Source: Streptomyces phaeofaciens
GTDB lineage: Bacteria > Actinomycetota > Actinomycetes > Streptomycetales > Streptomycetaceae
Reading direction: 5' to 3'
Length of the DNA: 64,000 nucleotides
NCBI RefSeq assembly: GCF_014648915.1
Contig: NZ_BMSA01000002.1
Coordinates: 434,001 to 498,000, forward strand
Both the position numbers and the translations under genes were made by a program. Under the pieces are notes generated by a model, which made no database searches, was not told where the DNA came from, and was given only the letters and a program-made list of their open reading frames with translations. Of this stretch, positions 1 through 8,510 are shown in pieces (the stretch's first letter is position 1; every line of letters begins with the position of its first letter).

Positions 1-148
1 CCGCTGCACCTTCCAGGACCGTGTCGGAGGCGGCCGCTGCGTCGACGAACGCCCCCTGCTGGCCCCGGACCGGGCCTCCGCCTGCCATCTGACGGCAGAC
101 CAGAAGCGGACCATTTTCGTCGAAGAGATCAAGCCCCGGCTGGGGTAG
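1..148 (+). CDS. Oligopeptide ABC transporter ATP-binding protein, C-terminal end (partial)
   Basis: Only the last 48 codons are inside the window; the frame begins at base 2 and ends at a TAG. The residues CTF, then RCV..ERPLL and SACHLTADQ, are the cysteine-containing C-terminal signature of the OppD/DppD family, and they match the C-terminus of the ATPase at 8511-9548 closely. The family hydrolyses ATP on the cytoplasmic face of a peptide importer. The next ATPase begins 9 bases after the stop, so the two form the end of an operon whose permease and lipoprotein genes lie outside the window. Confidence 0.85.
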   Translation, partial: RCTFQDRVGGGRCVDERPLLAPDRASACHLTADQKRTIFVEEIKPRLG

Positions 149-157
149 GAGGAACAC

Positions 158-1297
158 GTGACGCAAGAGGATGTGGTTCTTCCCGCTCCCCGGGAGGCCG
201 AGGGCAGGTCCGAGGCCGAGGCCGGTGAGCGGGAGCCGTTGCTGGTCGTGGAGGGGCTCACCAAGCACTTTCCGGTCAAGGGCGGCTTTCCGATCCGGCG
301 GACGGTCGGGCAGGTGCAGGCGGTGGACGGCATCGACCTGACCGTGGCGGTCGGGGAGAGCTTCGGGCTGGTGGGGGAGTCGGGCTGCGGCAAGTCGACG
401 ACCGGCCGGCTGATCACCCGGCTGCTGGAGCCGACGGGCGGGAAGGTCTCGTACCGGGGGCAGGACATCAGCCACGCGTCCCGCAGGGAGCTCGCGCCGA
501 TCCGGTCCGAGATCCAGATGATCTTCCAGGACCCCTACTCCTCCCTCAACCCGCGGCAGACCGTCGGCAAGATCATCTCCGGGCCGATGGAGATCAACGG
601 GATCGAGCCGGAGGGAGGCCGGGAGAAACGGGTGCGGGAGCTGCTGGAGATCGTGGGCCTGAACCCCGAGCACTTCAACCGTTTCCCGCACGAGTTCTCC
701 GGCGGACAGCGGCAACGTATCGGTGTGGCACGGGCGTTGGCACTCGAACCCAAGCTGATCGTGGCCGACGAACCGGTCTCCGCGCTCGACGTGTCCATCC
801 AGGCGCAGGTGGTCAACCTGCTCCAGCAGGTGCAGCGGGAACTGGACATCGCGTTCCTGTTCATCGCCCACGACCTGGCCGTCGTCCGGCACTTCTCGCA
901 GCGTGTGGCCGTCATGTACCTCGGCAAGATCATCGAGGTGGGCGACCGGACCTCCATCTACACGCGCCCCCGCCACCCGTACACCCACGCCCTGCTCTCC
1001 GCGGTCCCCGAGGTGGCGGTCGGCGAGGACTCCGCGCCGCAGCGGGAGCGGATCCGGCTGGCCGGGGACGTGCCCTCGCCGATCTCCCCGCCGTCCGGCT
1101 GCCGGTTCCGTACCCGGTGCTGGAAGGCGGCGGAGAAGTGCGCGGCCGAGGAGCCGCCGCTGGTCCGGATCTCCGGCAACCACGAAGGGCACCTGACGGC
1201 CTGCCACTTCCCGGAGGAGCCGACGACCGAGGCACGGGACGAGGACATCGTGCTCGATCCGGCGCTGGCGGCGCTGGAGGACGGGGGCGAGGGGTAG
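158..1297 (+). CDS. Oligopeptide ABC transporter ATP-binding protein (OppF/DppF type)
   Basis: A 379-aa ATPase starting at GTG with GGAGGA 5 bases upstream. After a charged 30-residue N-terminus it has Walker A (GESGCGKST, near residue 73), the Q-loop in IQMIFQDPYSSLNPR, the ABC signature FSGGQRQR, Walker B (LIVADEP) and the H-loop (IAHDLAVV). The C-terminal CRFRTRCW segment is typical of OppF/DppF. It supplies the second ATPase of a peptide importer together with the partial gene before it. It is very similar to the ATPase at 7423-8484, which points to duplication of whole transporter loci. It converges on the methyltransferase gene. Confidence 0.93.
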   Translation: MTQEDVVLPAPREAEGRSEAEAGEREPLLVVEGLTKHFPVKGGFPIRRTVGQVQAVDGIDLTVAVGESFGLVGESGCGKSTTGRLITRLLEPTGGKVSYRGQDISHASRRELAPIRSEIQMIFQDPYSSLNPRQTVGKIISGPMEINGIEPEGGREKRVRELLEIVGLNPEHFNRFPHEFSGGQRQRIGVARALALEPKLIVADEPVSALDVSIQAQVVNLLQQVQRELDIAFLFIAHDLAVVRHFSQRVAVMYLGKIIEVGDRTSIYTRPRHPYTHALLSAVPEVAVGEDSAPQRERIRLAGDVPSPISPPSGCRFRTRCWKAAEKCAAEEPPLVRISGNHEGHLTACHFPEEPTTEARDEDIVLDPALAALEDGGEG

Positions 1298-1328
1298 GCG
1301 TCCGCCGCCGGCCGGCCGGGGCCGGGTC

Positions 1329-2096
1329 TCAGCGGTCCGGTGTCGCCACCGTGATGATCTCCGGGCTCGTCTCCGTCAGCGGGCCCCGGTCCCAGTCCCC
1401 GTACCGCTCCGCCACCCGCAGGCCGGCCTCCGCGAGGAAGCCGGTCAGCCGGGCGGGGGACAGGAAGCGGAGGGTGGCCCGGCTGCTGCGGGGGCGGGGC
1501 CATTCGGTGTGGTCGTAGGTCTCCGTGAAGGTCACGCGGTCACCGGCCGGGCCCGCGCCGGCGCCTGCGCCTGCGCCTGCGCCTTCGACTTCCTGCCACA
1601 CCCGTACGGTCCGGCCGTCGGCGTCGGTGACCTCGTGGACCCGGTCGGGGGTCCACCCCTCCCAGGCGCGGGCGGCCGGGTTGCGGGTCTCGAAGACGAA
1701 GCGGCCGTCCGTGCCGAGCGCCGACCGTACGGCCCGCAGCGCGGTGCGCAGTTCCTCGTCGTCGAGCAGGGTCTGGAAGGCGTGGCCCGTCATCACGACC
1801 AGCTCGAAGTCGCCCTGCCATCGGTGGCACCGCAGGTCGCCCAGCACCCACTCCACGCCGGGGGCGCGGCGGCGCGCCTGCACCAGCATCGCGGCCGCCG
1901 GGTCGAGGCCCGTGAGCCGGCCGGGGTGGCCGTCCGCCGCGGCCCGCGCGAGCAGCCGGCCCGTGCCGCAGCCGACGTCGAGGACCGAACCCGCGGATCT
2001 CACCAGGTCCAGGTAGAAGTCGTCGTCGGGGCCCCACGGATTGATGGTGTCGTACAGCGCGGCGAGTGCGAGATCCGCGAACGAATGATCGACCAC
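1329..2096 (-). CDS. Class I SAM-dependent methyltransferase
   Basis: A 255-aa protein with the SAM-binding motif I VLDVGCGTGRL at about residues 38-48, an acidic motif (LTGLDPAAAML) after it, and the ELVVMTGHAFQ segment further on. This is a Methyltransf_25-like Rossmann domain. The substrate cannot be read from the sequence. A run of Gly-Ala repeats (near residue 170) makes a flexible linker before the last third. It is divergent from the DinB-like gene, with an 8-bp inverted repeat in the shared promoter region. Confidence 0.85.
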   Translation of the reverse strand: MVDHSFADLALAALYDTINPWGPDDDFYLDLVRSAGSVLDVGCGTGRLLARAAADGHPGRLTGLDPAAAMLVQARRRAPGVEWVLGDLRCHRWQGDFELVVMTGHAFQTLLDDEELRTALRAVRSALGTDGRFVFETRNPAARAWEGWTPDRVHEVTDADGRTVRVWQEVEGAGAGAGAGAGPAGDRVTFTETYDHTEWPRPRSSRATLRFLSPARLTGFLAEAGLRVAERYGDWDRGPLTETSPEIITVATPDR

Positions 2097-2105
2097 CGCG
2101 GCAGT

Positions 2106-2127
2106 GTGTCACAGGACCGTGTGACAC
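2106..2127. promoter_or_regulatory. Inverted repeat, possible operator between divergent genes
   Basis: GTGTCACA and TGTGACAC form perfect 8-bp arms separated by 6 bases, directly upstream of the minus-strand methyltransferase start (2096) and about 70 bases before the DinB-like start. The position and symmetry suggest a site for a dimeric repressor. No regulator gene of an obvious type is adjacent. Confidence 0.4.
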
Positions 2128-2196
2128 AGGACAAGATCCACAACATCGTGATTCCCGCTCGACAGCCGGACGCCGGAGCGGTCATGCTCCTGCGCG

Positions 2197-2703
2197 ATGA
2201 CAAGAACAGACGACATGCCTCCCGCGTGGGACGAGCGCAGCCAGCTCACCACGTTCCTCGACTACGCCCGTGACACCGCCCGAGCCAAGAGCGAGGGCCT
2301 CTCCGACGAGGACGCCCGCCGCGCGGTCCTGCCGGGCTCGCCGCTGATGACCCCGGGCGGCCTGGTCAACCATCTGCGCTGGGTGGAGTACTACTGGTTC
2401 CAGGTCGTGTTCCTCGGTGAGGAGGACGAAGGGCCCTGGACCGACGAGGACCCCGACCGTGAGATGCGGATCGCCGCCGACTTCCCGCTCGCGCAGTTGC
2501 TGGACGAGTACGCCGGCCAGGCCGCGCGGTACCGGGAGCTGGTCGCCGCGCACGACCTCGACACCCGCGCGAAGACCCCGACCAGGGACGGCCGTCATGT
2601 CGACCTCCGCTGGATCCTGCTGCACCTCGTCGAGGAGACGGCCCGGCACAACGGCCACCTCGACATCCTGCGCGAGCTGATCGACGGCAGCACCGGGGTC
2701 TAG
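2197..2703 (+). CDS. DinB-like (DUF664) protein
   Basis: A 168-aa protein with the four-helix DinB/YfiT-like pattern: an early histidine in GGLVNHLRWVEYYWF (near residue 58) and later histidines in LLHLVEETARHNGHLDILRE (near residues 142-157). These make the usual three-His metal site of the superfamily. Members include mycothiol-dependent transferases, fitting an actinobacterium, but the substrate is unknown. The start lacks a clear ribosome binding site; the next in-frame ATG is at 2215. A stem-loop follows the stop. Confidence 0.8.
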   Translation: MTRTDDMPPAWDERSQLTTFLDYARDTARAKSEGLSDEDARRAVLPGSPLMTPGGLVNHLRWVEYYWFQVVFLGEEDEGPWTDEDPDREMRIAADFPLAQLLDEYAGQAARYRELVAAHDLDTRAKTPTRDGRHVDLRWILLHLVEETARHNGHLDILRELIDGSTGV

Positions 2704-2704
2704 A

Positions 2705-2725
2705 GGGCGTCTCGGGGAGACGCCC
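2705..2725 (+). terminator. Stem-loop terminator after the DinB-like gene
   Basis: GGGCGTCTC and GAGACGCCC are perfect 9-bp arms with a 3-base loop, starting 2 bases after the stop codon. There is no T-run, as is common for Streptomyces terminators. Confidence 0.6.
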
Positions 2726-3102
2726 CAGGGCCTCTGCTTCGGCTCTCGCCGGGGCGCGCGGGGCCGGAAAGGCCGATGAAAGACCGGTGAAAGGGTGCCC
2801 CTCGACACTGGTGATGTGGGGCGGGCGACCGACGGGGGATACGCGGCGCCCGCCCCGCAACGGGGGCGAGGGCAGGCAGGGCGGGCAGGGCGCGGGCCGG
2901 GGCAGGCCGGGGCGCTCACCGCGCGGGATGTGCGGAATTCGCAGTATTGGCCATGGCTTCCGGGGCGGAGTCGGCCGAGTTTGCGGTGTTATCCGGAGTC
3001 GGCACGGCCGAGTTGGCCGAAAAGCGACCTCGCGCCGCCCTCCGGTTCGCCTATGAAAAGGCAGACGTTGCCCGGCCGTCCCCACTGCATTACGTTCTGT
3101 GA
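2726..3102. other. Gene-free region upstream of the AfsR-like gene
   Basis: No reading frame here has convincing codon usage. The left part is G-rich low-complexity sequence. The right part is less GC-rich and contains near-repeats of CGGCCGAGTT near 2970 and 3008, and the promoter described separately. SARP-type proteins bind direct heptamer repeats, so the repeats could be regulatory, but the spacing was not regular enough to call a site. Confidence 0.4.
3068..3096 (+). promoter_or_regulatory. Putative leaderless promoter of the AfsR-like gene
   Basis: TTGCCC (3068-3073), a 17-base spacer, then TACGTT (3091-3096) resembles a housekeeping sigma (HrdB-type) promoter. Transcription would begin about 7 bases after the -10 box, which is the A of the ATG at 3103. 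No Shine-Dalgarno sequence precedes that ATG, which agrees with a leaderless mRNA, a common class in Streptomyces. Confidence 0.45.
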
Positions 3103-6100
3103 ATGCTCACCCCCCGGCCCCGGTTCCGCCTGCTCGGACCCCTGGACGTGGAGATCGACGGCCGGACCGTCGTGCTCACCGGGCGTCAGCGCGCGCTGTG
3201 CGCCGTCCTGTTGCTCCACGCCAACCACGTCGTCTCCGTCGACCGGCTGATCCAGTGCCTGTGGGACGGCCGGCCGCCGGGCGCCGGCGCGGCCCGCGTC
3301 CGGGCCCTCGTCGCCGAGGTGCGGCGCGCTCTCGGCCCGTCGGGGCAGGACCTGCTGACCACCCGCCGGCCCGGCTACGTGATGCACGCCGGACCCGAGG
3401 ACCTCGACCTGCTCGCCTTCGAGGACCTGATCAGGGACGGCTCACGCGCCGCGGCCGCCGCCGACTGGCCGACCGCCCGGCGCTGCGGCGAGCAGGCCCT
3501 CGCCCTGTGGCGGGGCGAACCGCTGTCCGACCTGTCCGAGGCGGCCGTCCGCGAGGCCGAACTGCGACGCCTCGGCGAACTGCACCTCGCGGCCCGTGAG
3601 GTCCTCGCCGAGGCCGAGATCGAGACCGGCCGCCACCGGGAGGCCATCGCCGAACTCCTGCGGCTCACGGCCGCCCACCCGCTGCGCGAACGCCCGCACG
3701 CCCTCCTCATGCGAGCCCTGCACCGCGACGGCCGCAGCGCCGAGGCCCTGGAGCTGTACACCGCGCTGCGCCGCCGGATGGTCGACGAACTGGGCATGGA
3801 GCCCTCCGACGAGATCCGGGCCCTTCACCAGCGCCTGCTCGGAGGAGGCGAACCGCCGCCGCGGCCGAGACCCGCCGCCGCCCCCGCCCGCCAGGTCCCG
3901 CGCCAGCTCCCGCCCGCCCCCCGCCGTTTCGTCGGCCGGGGCGGCGAGCTGGCCCGCCTCGACTCCTGTCTGCACACCGCCGAACCCCTCGCCCTGATCG
4001 TCGGCCCGGCCGGCGTCGGCAAGAGCGCCCTCGCCCTGCACTGGGCCCACCGGGTCGCCGACCGCTTCCCCGACGGCCAGCTCTTCCTCGACATGCGCGG
4101 CTTCGACAACGCCGAGCCGATGACCCCGCAGGAGGCCCTGCCCCTCCTCCTCCAGGGCCTGGGCTGCGCCCCGCGCGACATCCCGCTCGGCGCCGAGGCG
4201 CAGACCGCGCTGTACCGGACCCTGCTGGCGGACCGCCGGATGCTGGTCGTCCTCGACGACGTGGCCGACCCCGCGCACGTACGCCGGCTGCTGCCCGCCT
4301 CCGAGGGCTCGCTGACCCTGGTGACCAGCCGCGACAAGCTCAGCGGACTCGTCACGCTGGACGGCGCCTACCGGGTGTCCTGCGACGTCCTCGACCAGGC
4401 CGCCGCGCTGGAGCTGATCAGCGGCGCGGTCGGCGCGGACGCCGTCGCCGCCGACCCCGAGGCCGCCGCCCGGCTCGTCGAACTCTGCGACCACCTGCCG
4501 CTCGCGCTGTGCGTCGCCGGCTCCTGGATCGGCGAGCGCCCCGGCAGCATCCGCGCCTATGTCCGCGACCTCGCCGACCGCGGCCGGCTGGCCCGGCTGC
4601 ACGTCGAGGGCGAGGAGTCCGTCGCCGTACGCGCCGCGCTCGACCTGTCGTACGCGGCGCTGCCCGAGAACGCCCGGCACGCCTTCCGCACCCTGGGGGT
4701 GCTGCCCGGCACCGGCCGGTCGACGGCCGCCGCGGCCGCCGCCGCCGGGCTCGGCGAGCCCGAGACGGGCGACCTGCTGCGGCTGGCCCAGCGCGTCCAC
4801 CTGCTGCGCGACGTCGAGCGGGGCCGCCCGGCCTGGCACGACCTCGTGCACGAGTACGCCCGCGACCGCACCGCCGCCGAGGACGCCCCCGAGGCGCGCA
4901 CGGCCGCCGTCACCCGCGTCCTCGACCACTACCTCCAGAGCGTCGTCAACGCGGCGTCCACCGCGGGCCTGTACGTCATGCGCGGGCGCCCGGATCCCGT
5001 CCACGGCTCCCTGCCCCGGGAGTTCGGCACCGCCGAGGAGGCGTACGCCTGGTTCGACGCCGAGTGGGACGACATCGCCGCCGCGATCGGCCATGCCGCC
5101 GAACACGGCCCCGCCCCCTTCGTATGGTGGCTGGTGGACGCCCTCCAGGACCTCTTCCACCACCGCCGTCCGCTCTCCGACTGGATGCGCCTGGCCACCC
5201 TCGCCCGCGAGGTCGCCGAACGCGGCGGCGACGAGAAGGGCCAGTCCGCGATGCTCATGTCCGTCGGCCACGCCCGCTGGCGCAACGGCGACCTGCGCGG
5301 CGCCCTCACCGAGTACGAGGCGGCCGAGGAACTGGCCCGCCGGGCCGGCTGGCTGTACGGCGAGGCCGCCAGCCTCCAGGGCAAGGGCGTCACCCTCAAA
5401 CTCCTCGGCGAACCCCTGCGCGCCCTGCCCTGCTACGACCGCGCGCTCGCCCTCTACCGCACCCTGGGCAACGTCAAGAACGAGGAGATCATGCTGATCA
5501 ACTCGGCGTCCCTGAACCTCGCCCTGGGCCGCCTCGACGCGGCCGAGCGGGCGGCGGACGGAGCGCTCGCACTGATCGGCGACGTCGCCCACCACAACCG
5601 TGCGATGGCGCTGGTGAACCTCGCCCTGGTCCGGCAGCGGCAGGCCCGCTTCGCGGAGGCGTCGGCGGCGCTGCGCACCTGCTTCCTCGTCTGCCGCGAC
5701 TCCGGCTCCACCTACGCCGAGGCGGTCGCCCTGGAGACCCTGGGCCGGGTCCGCGCCGACGCCGGCGAGGACGACCGCGCCCTGCTCGCCTACGAGGACG
5801 CCCTCGCCGTCTCCCGGCGGGTGGAGAACCGCAACTGCCAGGTGGACAGCCTCGCCGGGATCGCCGCGCTGAAACTGCGCGCGGGCCGCACCGACGAGGC
5901 CGCCGCCCACCTCGACACCGCCTTCGAGATCGCCGAACGCACCGGCCACCGCGCGGGCCTCGTCGACGTGCTCCTGGAGCGCGCCGCGCTGGCCCGCGCC
6001 CACGGCCGGCCCGCCGAGGCCCTGGACCACCTGGAGCGGGCCGAGCGTCTCGCGGCGGACGGCACCCCCGTGGTCGTCCCCCGCGTTCATCTCGCCCTCT

Positions 6101-6408
6101 CCGTGACCCTGCTGGCGGCCGGCGACCCCGGACGGGCCAGGGACGCGGCGACCTGGGCCGCGGCCCTCGCCCGCACCTCCGGACAGCGGCTGATCCAGGC
6201 CCGGGCCGTGCTCGCCTTCGCCGAGGCCCACCAGGCCCTGGACGACACCGACGCCGCCGAGGCCGCCCGGCAGGAGGCCACGGCCCTGTTCAGCGCCCTC
6301 GGCTCCCCACCGCTCGGCCCCCCACGCCGCCACCACCGCGAGGGCGACCTCCCCCAGGACGCGGAGTCCCGCCTCACCCTGTACCTGACGGAACACTTCG
6401 ACGGCTGA
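3103..6408 (+). CDS. AfsR/SARP-family regulator with NB-ARC ATPase and TPR domains
   Basis: A 1101-aa cytoplasmic regulator. Residues about 5-95 form the winged-helix DNA-binding domain (FRLLGPLDVEI), and 100-245 the bacterial transcriptional activation domain. A Pro/Arg linker leads to an NB-ARC ATPase with Walker A GPAGVGKS near residue 300 and Walker B LVVLDD near 383. From about residue 680 there are repeated TPR helices. AfsR-type proteins activate secondary-metabolite genes after nucleotide-dependent oligomerisation. It ends 29 bases from a convergent small SARP. Its location between peptide-importer loci is unusual. Target genes cannot be inferred. Confidence 0.92.
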   Translation: MLTPRPRFRLLGPLDVEIDGRTVVLTGRQRALCAVLLLHANHVVSVDRLIQCLWDGRPPGAGAARVRALVAEVRRALGPSGQDLLTTRRPGYVMHAGPEDLDLLAFEDLIRDGSRAAAAADWPTARRCGEQALALWRGEPLSDLSEAAVREAELRRLGELHLAAREVLAEAEIETGRHREAIAELLRLTAAHPLRERPHALLMRALHRDGRSAEALELYTALRRRMVDELGMEPSDEIRALHQRLLGGGEPPPRPRPAAAPARQVPRQLPPAPRRFVGRGGELARLDSCLHTAEPLALIVGPAGVGKSALALHWAHRVADRFPDGQLFLDMRGFDNAEPMTPQEALPLLLQGLGCAPRDIPLGAEAQTALYRTLLADRRMLVVLDDVADPAHVRRLLPASEGSLTLVTSRDKLSGLVTLDGAYRVSCDVLDQAAALELISGAVGADAVAADPEAAARLVELCDHLPLALCVAGSWIGERPGSIRAYVRDLADRGRLARLHVEGEESVAVRAALDLSYAALPENARHAFRTLGVLPGTGRSTAAAAAAAGLGEPETGDLLRLAQRVHLLRDVERGRPAWHDLVHEYARDRTAAEDAPEARTAAVTRVLDHYLQSVVNAASTAGLYVMRGRPDPVHGSLPREFGTAEEAYAWFDAEWDDIAAAIGHAAEHGPAPFVWWLVDALQDLFHHRRPLSDWMRLATLAREVAERGGDEKGQSAMLMSVGHARWRNGDLRGALTEYEAAEELARRAGWLYGEAASLQGKGVTLKLLGEPLRALPCYDRALALYRTLGNVKNEEIMLINSASLNLALGRLDAAERAADGALALIGDVAHHNRAMALVNLALVRQRQARFAEASAALRTCFLVCRDSGSTYAEAVALETLGRVRADAGEDDRALLAYEDALAVSRRVENRNCQVDSLAGIAALKLRAGRTDEAAAHLDTAFEIAERTGHRAGLVDVLLERAALARAHGRPAEALDHLERAERLAADGTPVVVPRVHLALSVTLLAAGDPGRARDAATWAAALARTSGQRLIQARAVLAFAEAHQALDDTDAAEAARQEATALFSALGSPPLGPPRRHHREGDLPQDAESRLTLYLTEHFDG

Positions 6409-6437
6409 CCGGGGCGAGCGGCCGGCCCGGGCTCCGC

Positions 6438-7205
6438 TCAGACGCTCGCCGCGAAGGCGGCACGCCCCCCGAGGCGCGGATCGCCGGTCAGGATCCGCTC
6501 CTGGAGCGCCCGCAGCTCCGTTCCCGGCTCGCAGCCCAGCAGGTCCGTCATCCGCAGCCGCAGCAACTGGAAGCAGTCCAGCGCGTCCGCCGGGCGCCCG
6601 CACCGGTACAGGGCGAGCATCAGCAGACCGGCGACCTTCTCGTCGAACGGGTGCATCTCCGCCAGCCAGTGCAGCTGCGGCAGGCACTCCTCGTGCCGGC
6701 CCGAGCGCAGCGACAGCTCCGTGCTGGCGACCAGCGCCTCCCGGTGCTCACGGCGCAGCGCGACCCGCGCCGACTCCGCCCACGCCGTACGGATGTCCGA
6801 CAGCGGCTCGCCCCGCCACAGCTCCAGGGCCCGCCCGTACAGCCCGAGCGCGGTGTCCGTCTCCCCGGAGCGCGCGGCCAGCTGGGCCTGCCGCACCAGC
6901 GCGCGGAACCGGGCGGTGTCCACGCTCTGCTCGTCGACCACCAGGACGTACCCCCCGCGCCTGCGGGCCAGCCCCACCCCCGCGCCCAGCGCCTTGCGCA
7001 GCCGGGTGGCCTGGATGTAGAGCGCGTCCCGGGGATGCTGCGGCCGCCGCTCCGGCCACAGCCGCTCGATGAGCGTCTCGTCCGCCACGAACGCCCCGGG
7101 CGTCCACGCCAGCGCCGCCAGCAGCAGCCTGGTGCCGTGCGGCAACGGCACCTTGTCACCGGAGCGCGTGCGCGCCTCGACACAACCGAGCAGCTGGATC
7201 TCCAT
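6438..7205 (-). CDS. Small SARP-family transcriptional activator
   Basis: A 255-aa protein containing only the winged-helix domain (MEIQLLGCVEARTRSG, residues 1-95) and the BTAD domain (ARFRALVRQA onwards, residues 100-245). This is the size of pathway-specific activators such as ActII-ORF4. No biosynthetic cluster is present in the window, so its target may be elsewhere or may be the neighbouring transporters. It is convergent with the AfsR-like gene and its promoter lies in the 218 bp before the peptide ATPase terminator. The start ATG follows a pyrimidine-rich stretch with no strong ribosome binding site. Confidence 0.88.
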   Translation of the reverse strand: MEIQLLGCVEARTRSGDKVPLPHGTRLLLAALAWTPGAFVADETLIERLWPERRPQHPRDALYIQATRLRKALGAGVGLARRRGGYVLVVDEQSVDTARFRALVRQAQLAARSGETDTALGLYGRALELWRGEPLSDIRTAWAESARVALRREHREALVASTELSLRSGRHEECLPQLHWLAEMHPFDEKVAGLLMLALYRCGRPADALDCFQLLRLRMTDLLGCEPGTELRALQERILTGDPRLGGRAAFAASV

Positions 7206-7303
7206 GCTGTACCCCCGTACCTCGAACCACTCGAGTCACCACTGTGCGGGGTGGGTGTTCGGGTGGTGCACGGATCCTGCATGGGGGCGCCGCGGAAACG
7301 GGC

Positions 7304-7334
7304 GAAGGCCCGCGCCGGGTGAGCGCGGGCCTTC
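7304..7334. terminator. Intrinsic terminator at the end of the minus-strand peptide transporter operon
   Basis: GAAGGCCCGCG and CGCGGGCCTTC are perfect 11-bp arms with a 9-base loop; CTTTCCCC follows on the plus strand. It lies about 90 bases beyond the last ATPase gene and just ahead of the SARP promoter region, so it probably ends transporter transcription before the regulator gene. Confidence 0.7.
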
Positions 7335-7422
7335 TTTCCCCTGGACCGGACGTTCATGGGCTCGGGTCAATGGGCCGAGAAAGTCCGCTCCGAAAGGAGA
7401 CGGCTGACGGTAAAGGGGTGTG

Positions 7423-8484
7423 TCAGGCCGCCGCCTCGGGGTCCTTGGCGAGACGCGGGGCCGGCACGGTGGCCTTGACGTCCGTCGTCTCCGGGTAGTG
7501 GCACGCCGTCAGGTGGCCGGGCTTGTTGCCCTCGACCTGGACCAGCGGCGGCGCCTCGGTCGCGCACTTCTCCGTGGCCTTCCAGCACCGGGTGCGGAAG
7601 CGGCAGCCGGACGGCGGGTTGATGGGGGAGGGCACGTCGCCGGCGAGCCGGATGCGCTCGCGGGCCGGGGTGCCCTCGTCCTCCACCGTGGCCTCGGGCA
7701 CGGCGGACAGCAGCGCCCGGGTGTACGGGTGGCGCGGGTTGCCGTACAGGTCGTCACGGTCGGCGATCTCCACGATCTTGCCGAGGTACATGACCGCCAC
7801 GCGCTGCGAGAAGTGCCGTACGACCGCCAGGTCGTGGGCGATGAAGACGAACGCGATGCCGAGGTCCCGCTGCACCTTCTGGAGCAGGTTGACGACCTGC
7901 GCCTGGATGGACACGTCGAGCGCGGAGACCGGCTCGTCGGCGACGATCAGCTTGGGCTCCAGGGCGAGCGCGCGGGCGACGCCGATGCGCTGGCGCTGGC
8001 CGCCGGAGAACTCGTGCGGGAAGCGGTTGAAGTGCTCGGGGTTGAGACCCACGATCTCCAGGAGCTCCCGTACGCGCGCCTCGCGGCCGCCCGCCGGGTT
8101 GATGTCGTTGATCTCCATCGGACCGGCGATGATCTTGCCGACGGTCTGGCGCGGGTTCAGCGAGGCGTACGGGTCCTGGAAGATCATCTGGATCTCGGAC
8201 CGCACCGGCGCCAGCTGCTTGCGCCCGGCGTGGGTGATGTCCTTGCCCTGGTAGGTGATCGTCCCGCCGGTGGGCTCCAGCAGCCGGGTGATCAGCCGGC
8301 CCGTCGTCGACTTGCCGCAGCCGGACTCGCCGACCAGACCGAGGGCCTCGCCCGCGTGGACCTGGAAGTCCAGCCCGTCGACCGCCTGCACGGCACCGAC
8401 CGTACGCCGGATCGGGAAGCCGCCCTTGATCGGGAAGTGTTTGGTGAGCCCGGAGACGTCCAGGAGGGGAGTGGTGCTGCTCAT
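7423..8484 (-). CDS. Oligopeptide ABC transporter ATP-binding protein (OppF/DppF type), last gene of operon
   Basis: A 353-aa ATPase with Walker [12 protein letters not shown]-loop IQMIFQDPYASLNPR, signature FSGGQRQR, Walker B LIVADEP, H-loop FIAHDLAVV, and the C-terminal CRFRTRCW motif of OppF/DppF. The ABC core is almost identical to the protein at 158-1297. It follows the partner ATPase gene after 26 bases with the same orientation. In the published bldK order (permease, lipoprotein, permease, ATPase, ATPase) it occupies the bldKE position; this is a position-based suggestion, not an identification. Confidence 0.93.
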   Translation of the reverse strand: MSSTTPLLDVSGLTKHFPIKGGFPIRRTVGAVQAVDGLDFQVHAGEALGLVGESGCGKSTTGRLITRLLEPTGGTITYQGKDITHAGRKQLAPVRSEIQMIFQDPYASLNPRQTVGKIIAGPMEINDINPAGGREARVRELLEIVGLNPEHFNRFPHEFSGGQRQRIGVARALALEPKLIVADEPVSALDVSIQAQVVNLLQKVQRDLGIAFVFIAHDLAVVRHFSQRVAVMYLGKIVEIADRDDLYGNPRHPYTRALLSAVPEATVEDEGTPARERIRLAGDVPSPINPPSGCRFRTRCWKATEKCATEAPPLVQVEGNKPGHLTACHYPETTDVKATVPAPRLAKDPEAAA

Positions 8485-8510
8485 GGTGGTGAAATCCCGT
8501 CTCTTGTACG

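Noticed and set aside
1298..1328. GCCGGCCGGCCGGGG as a terminator between convergent genes
   Set aside because: It is short GC repeat sequence and does not form a well-separated stem with a loop.
3442..6687. Very long open frame antisense to the AfsR-like gene
   Set aside because: High-GC codon usage on one strand creates long open frames on the opposite strand. The plus-strand protein has clear domains; the antisense translation is low-complexity Gly/Ala/Arg/Val without motifs. The same argument removes 14040-16997, 23851-26421, 43690-46602 and 60262-63504.
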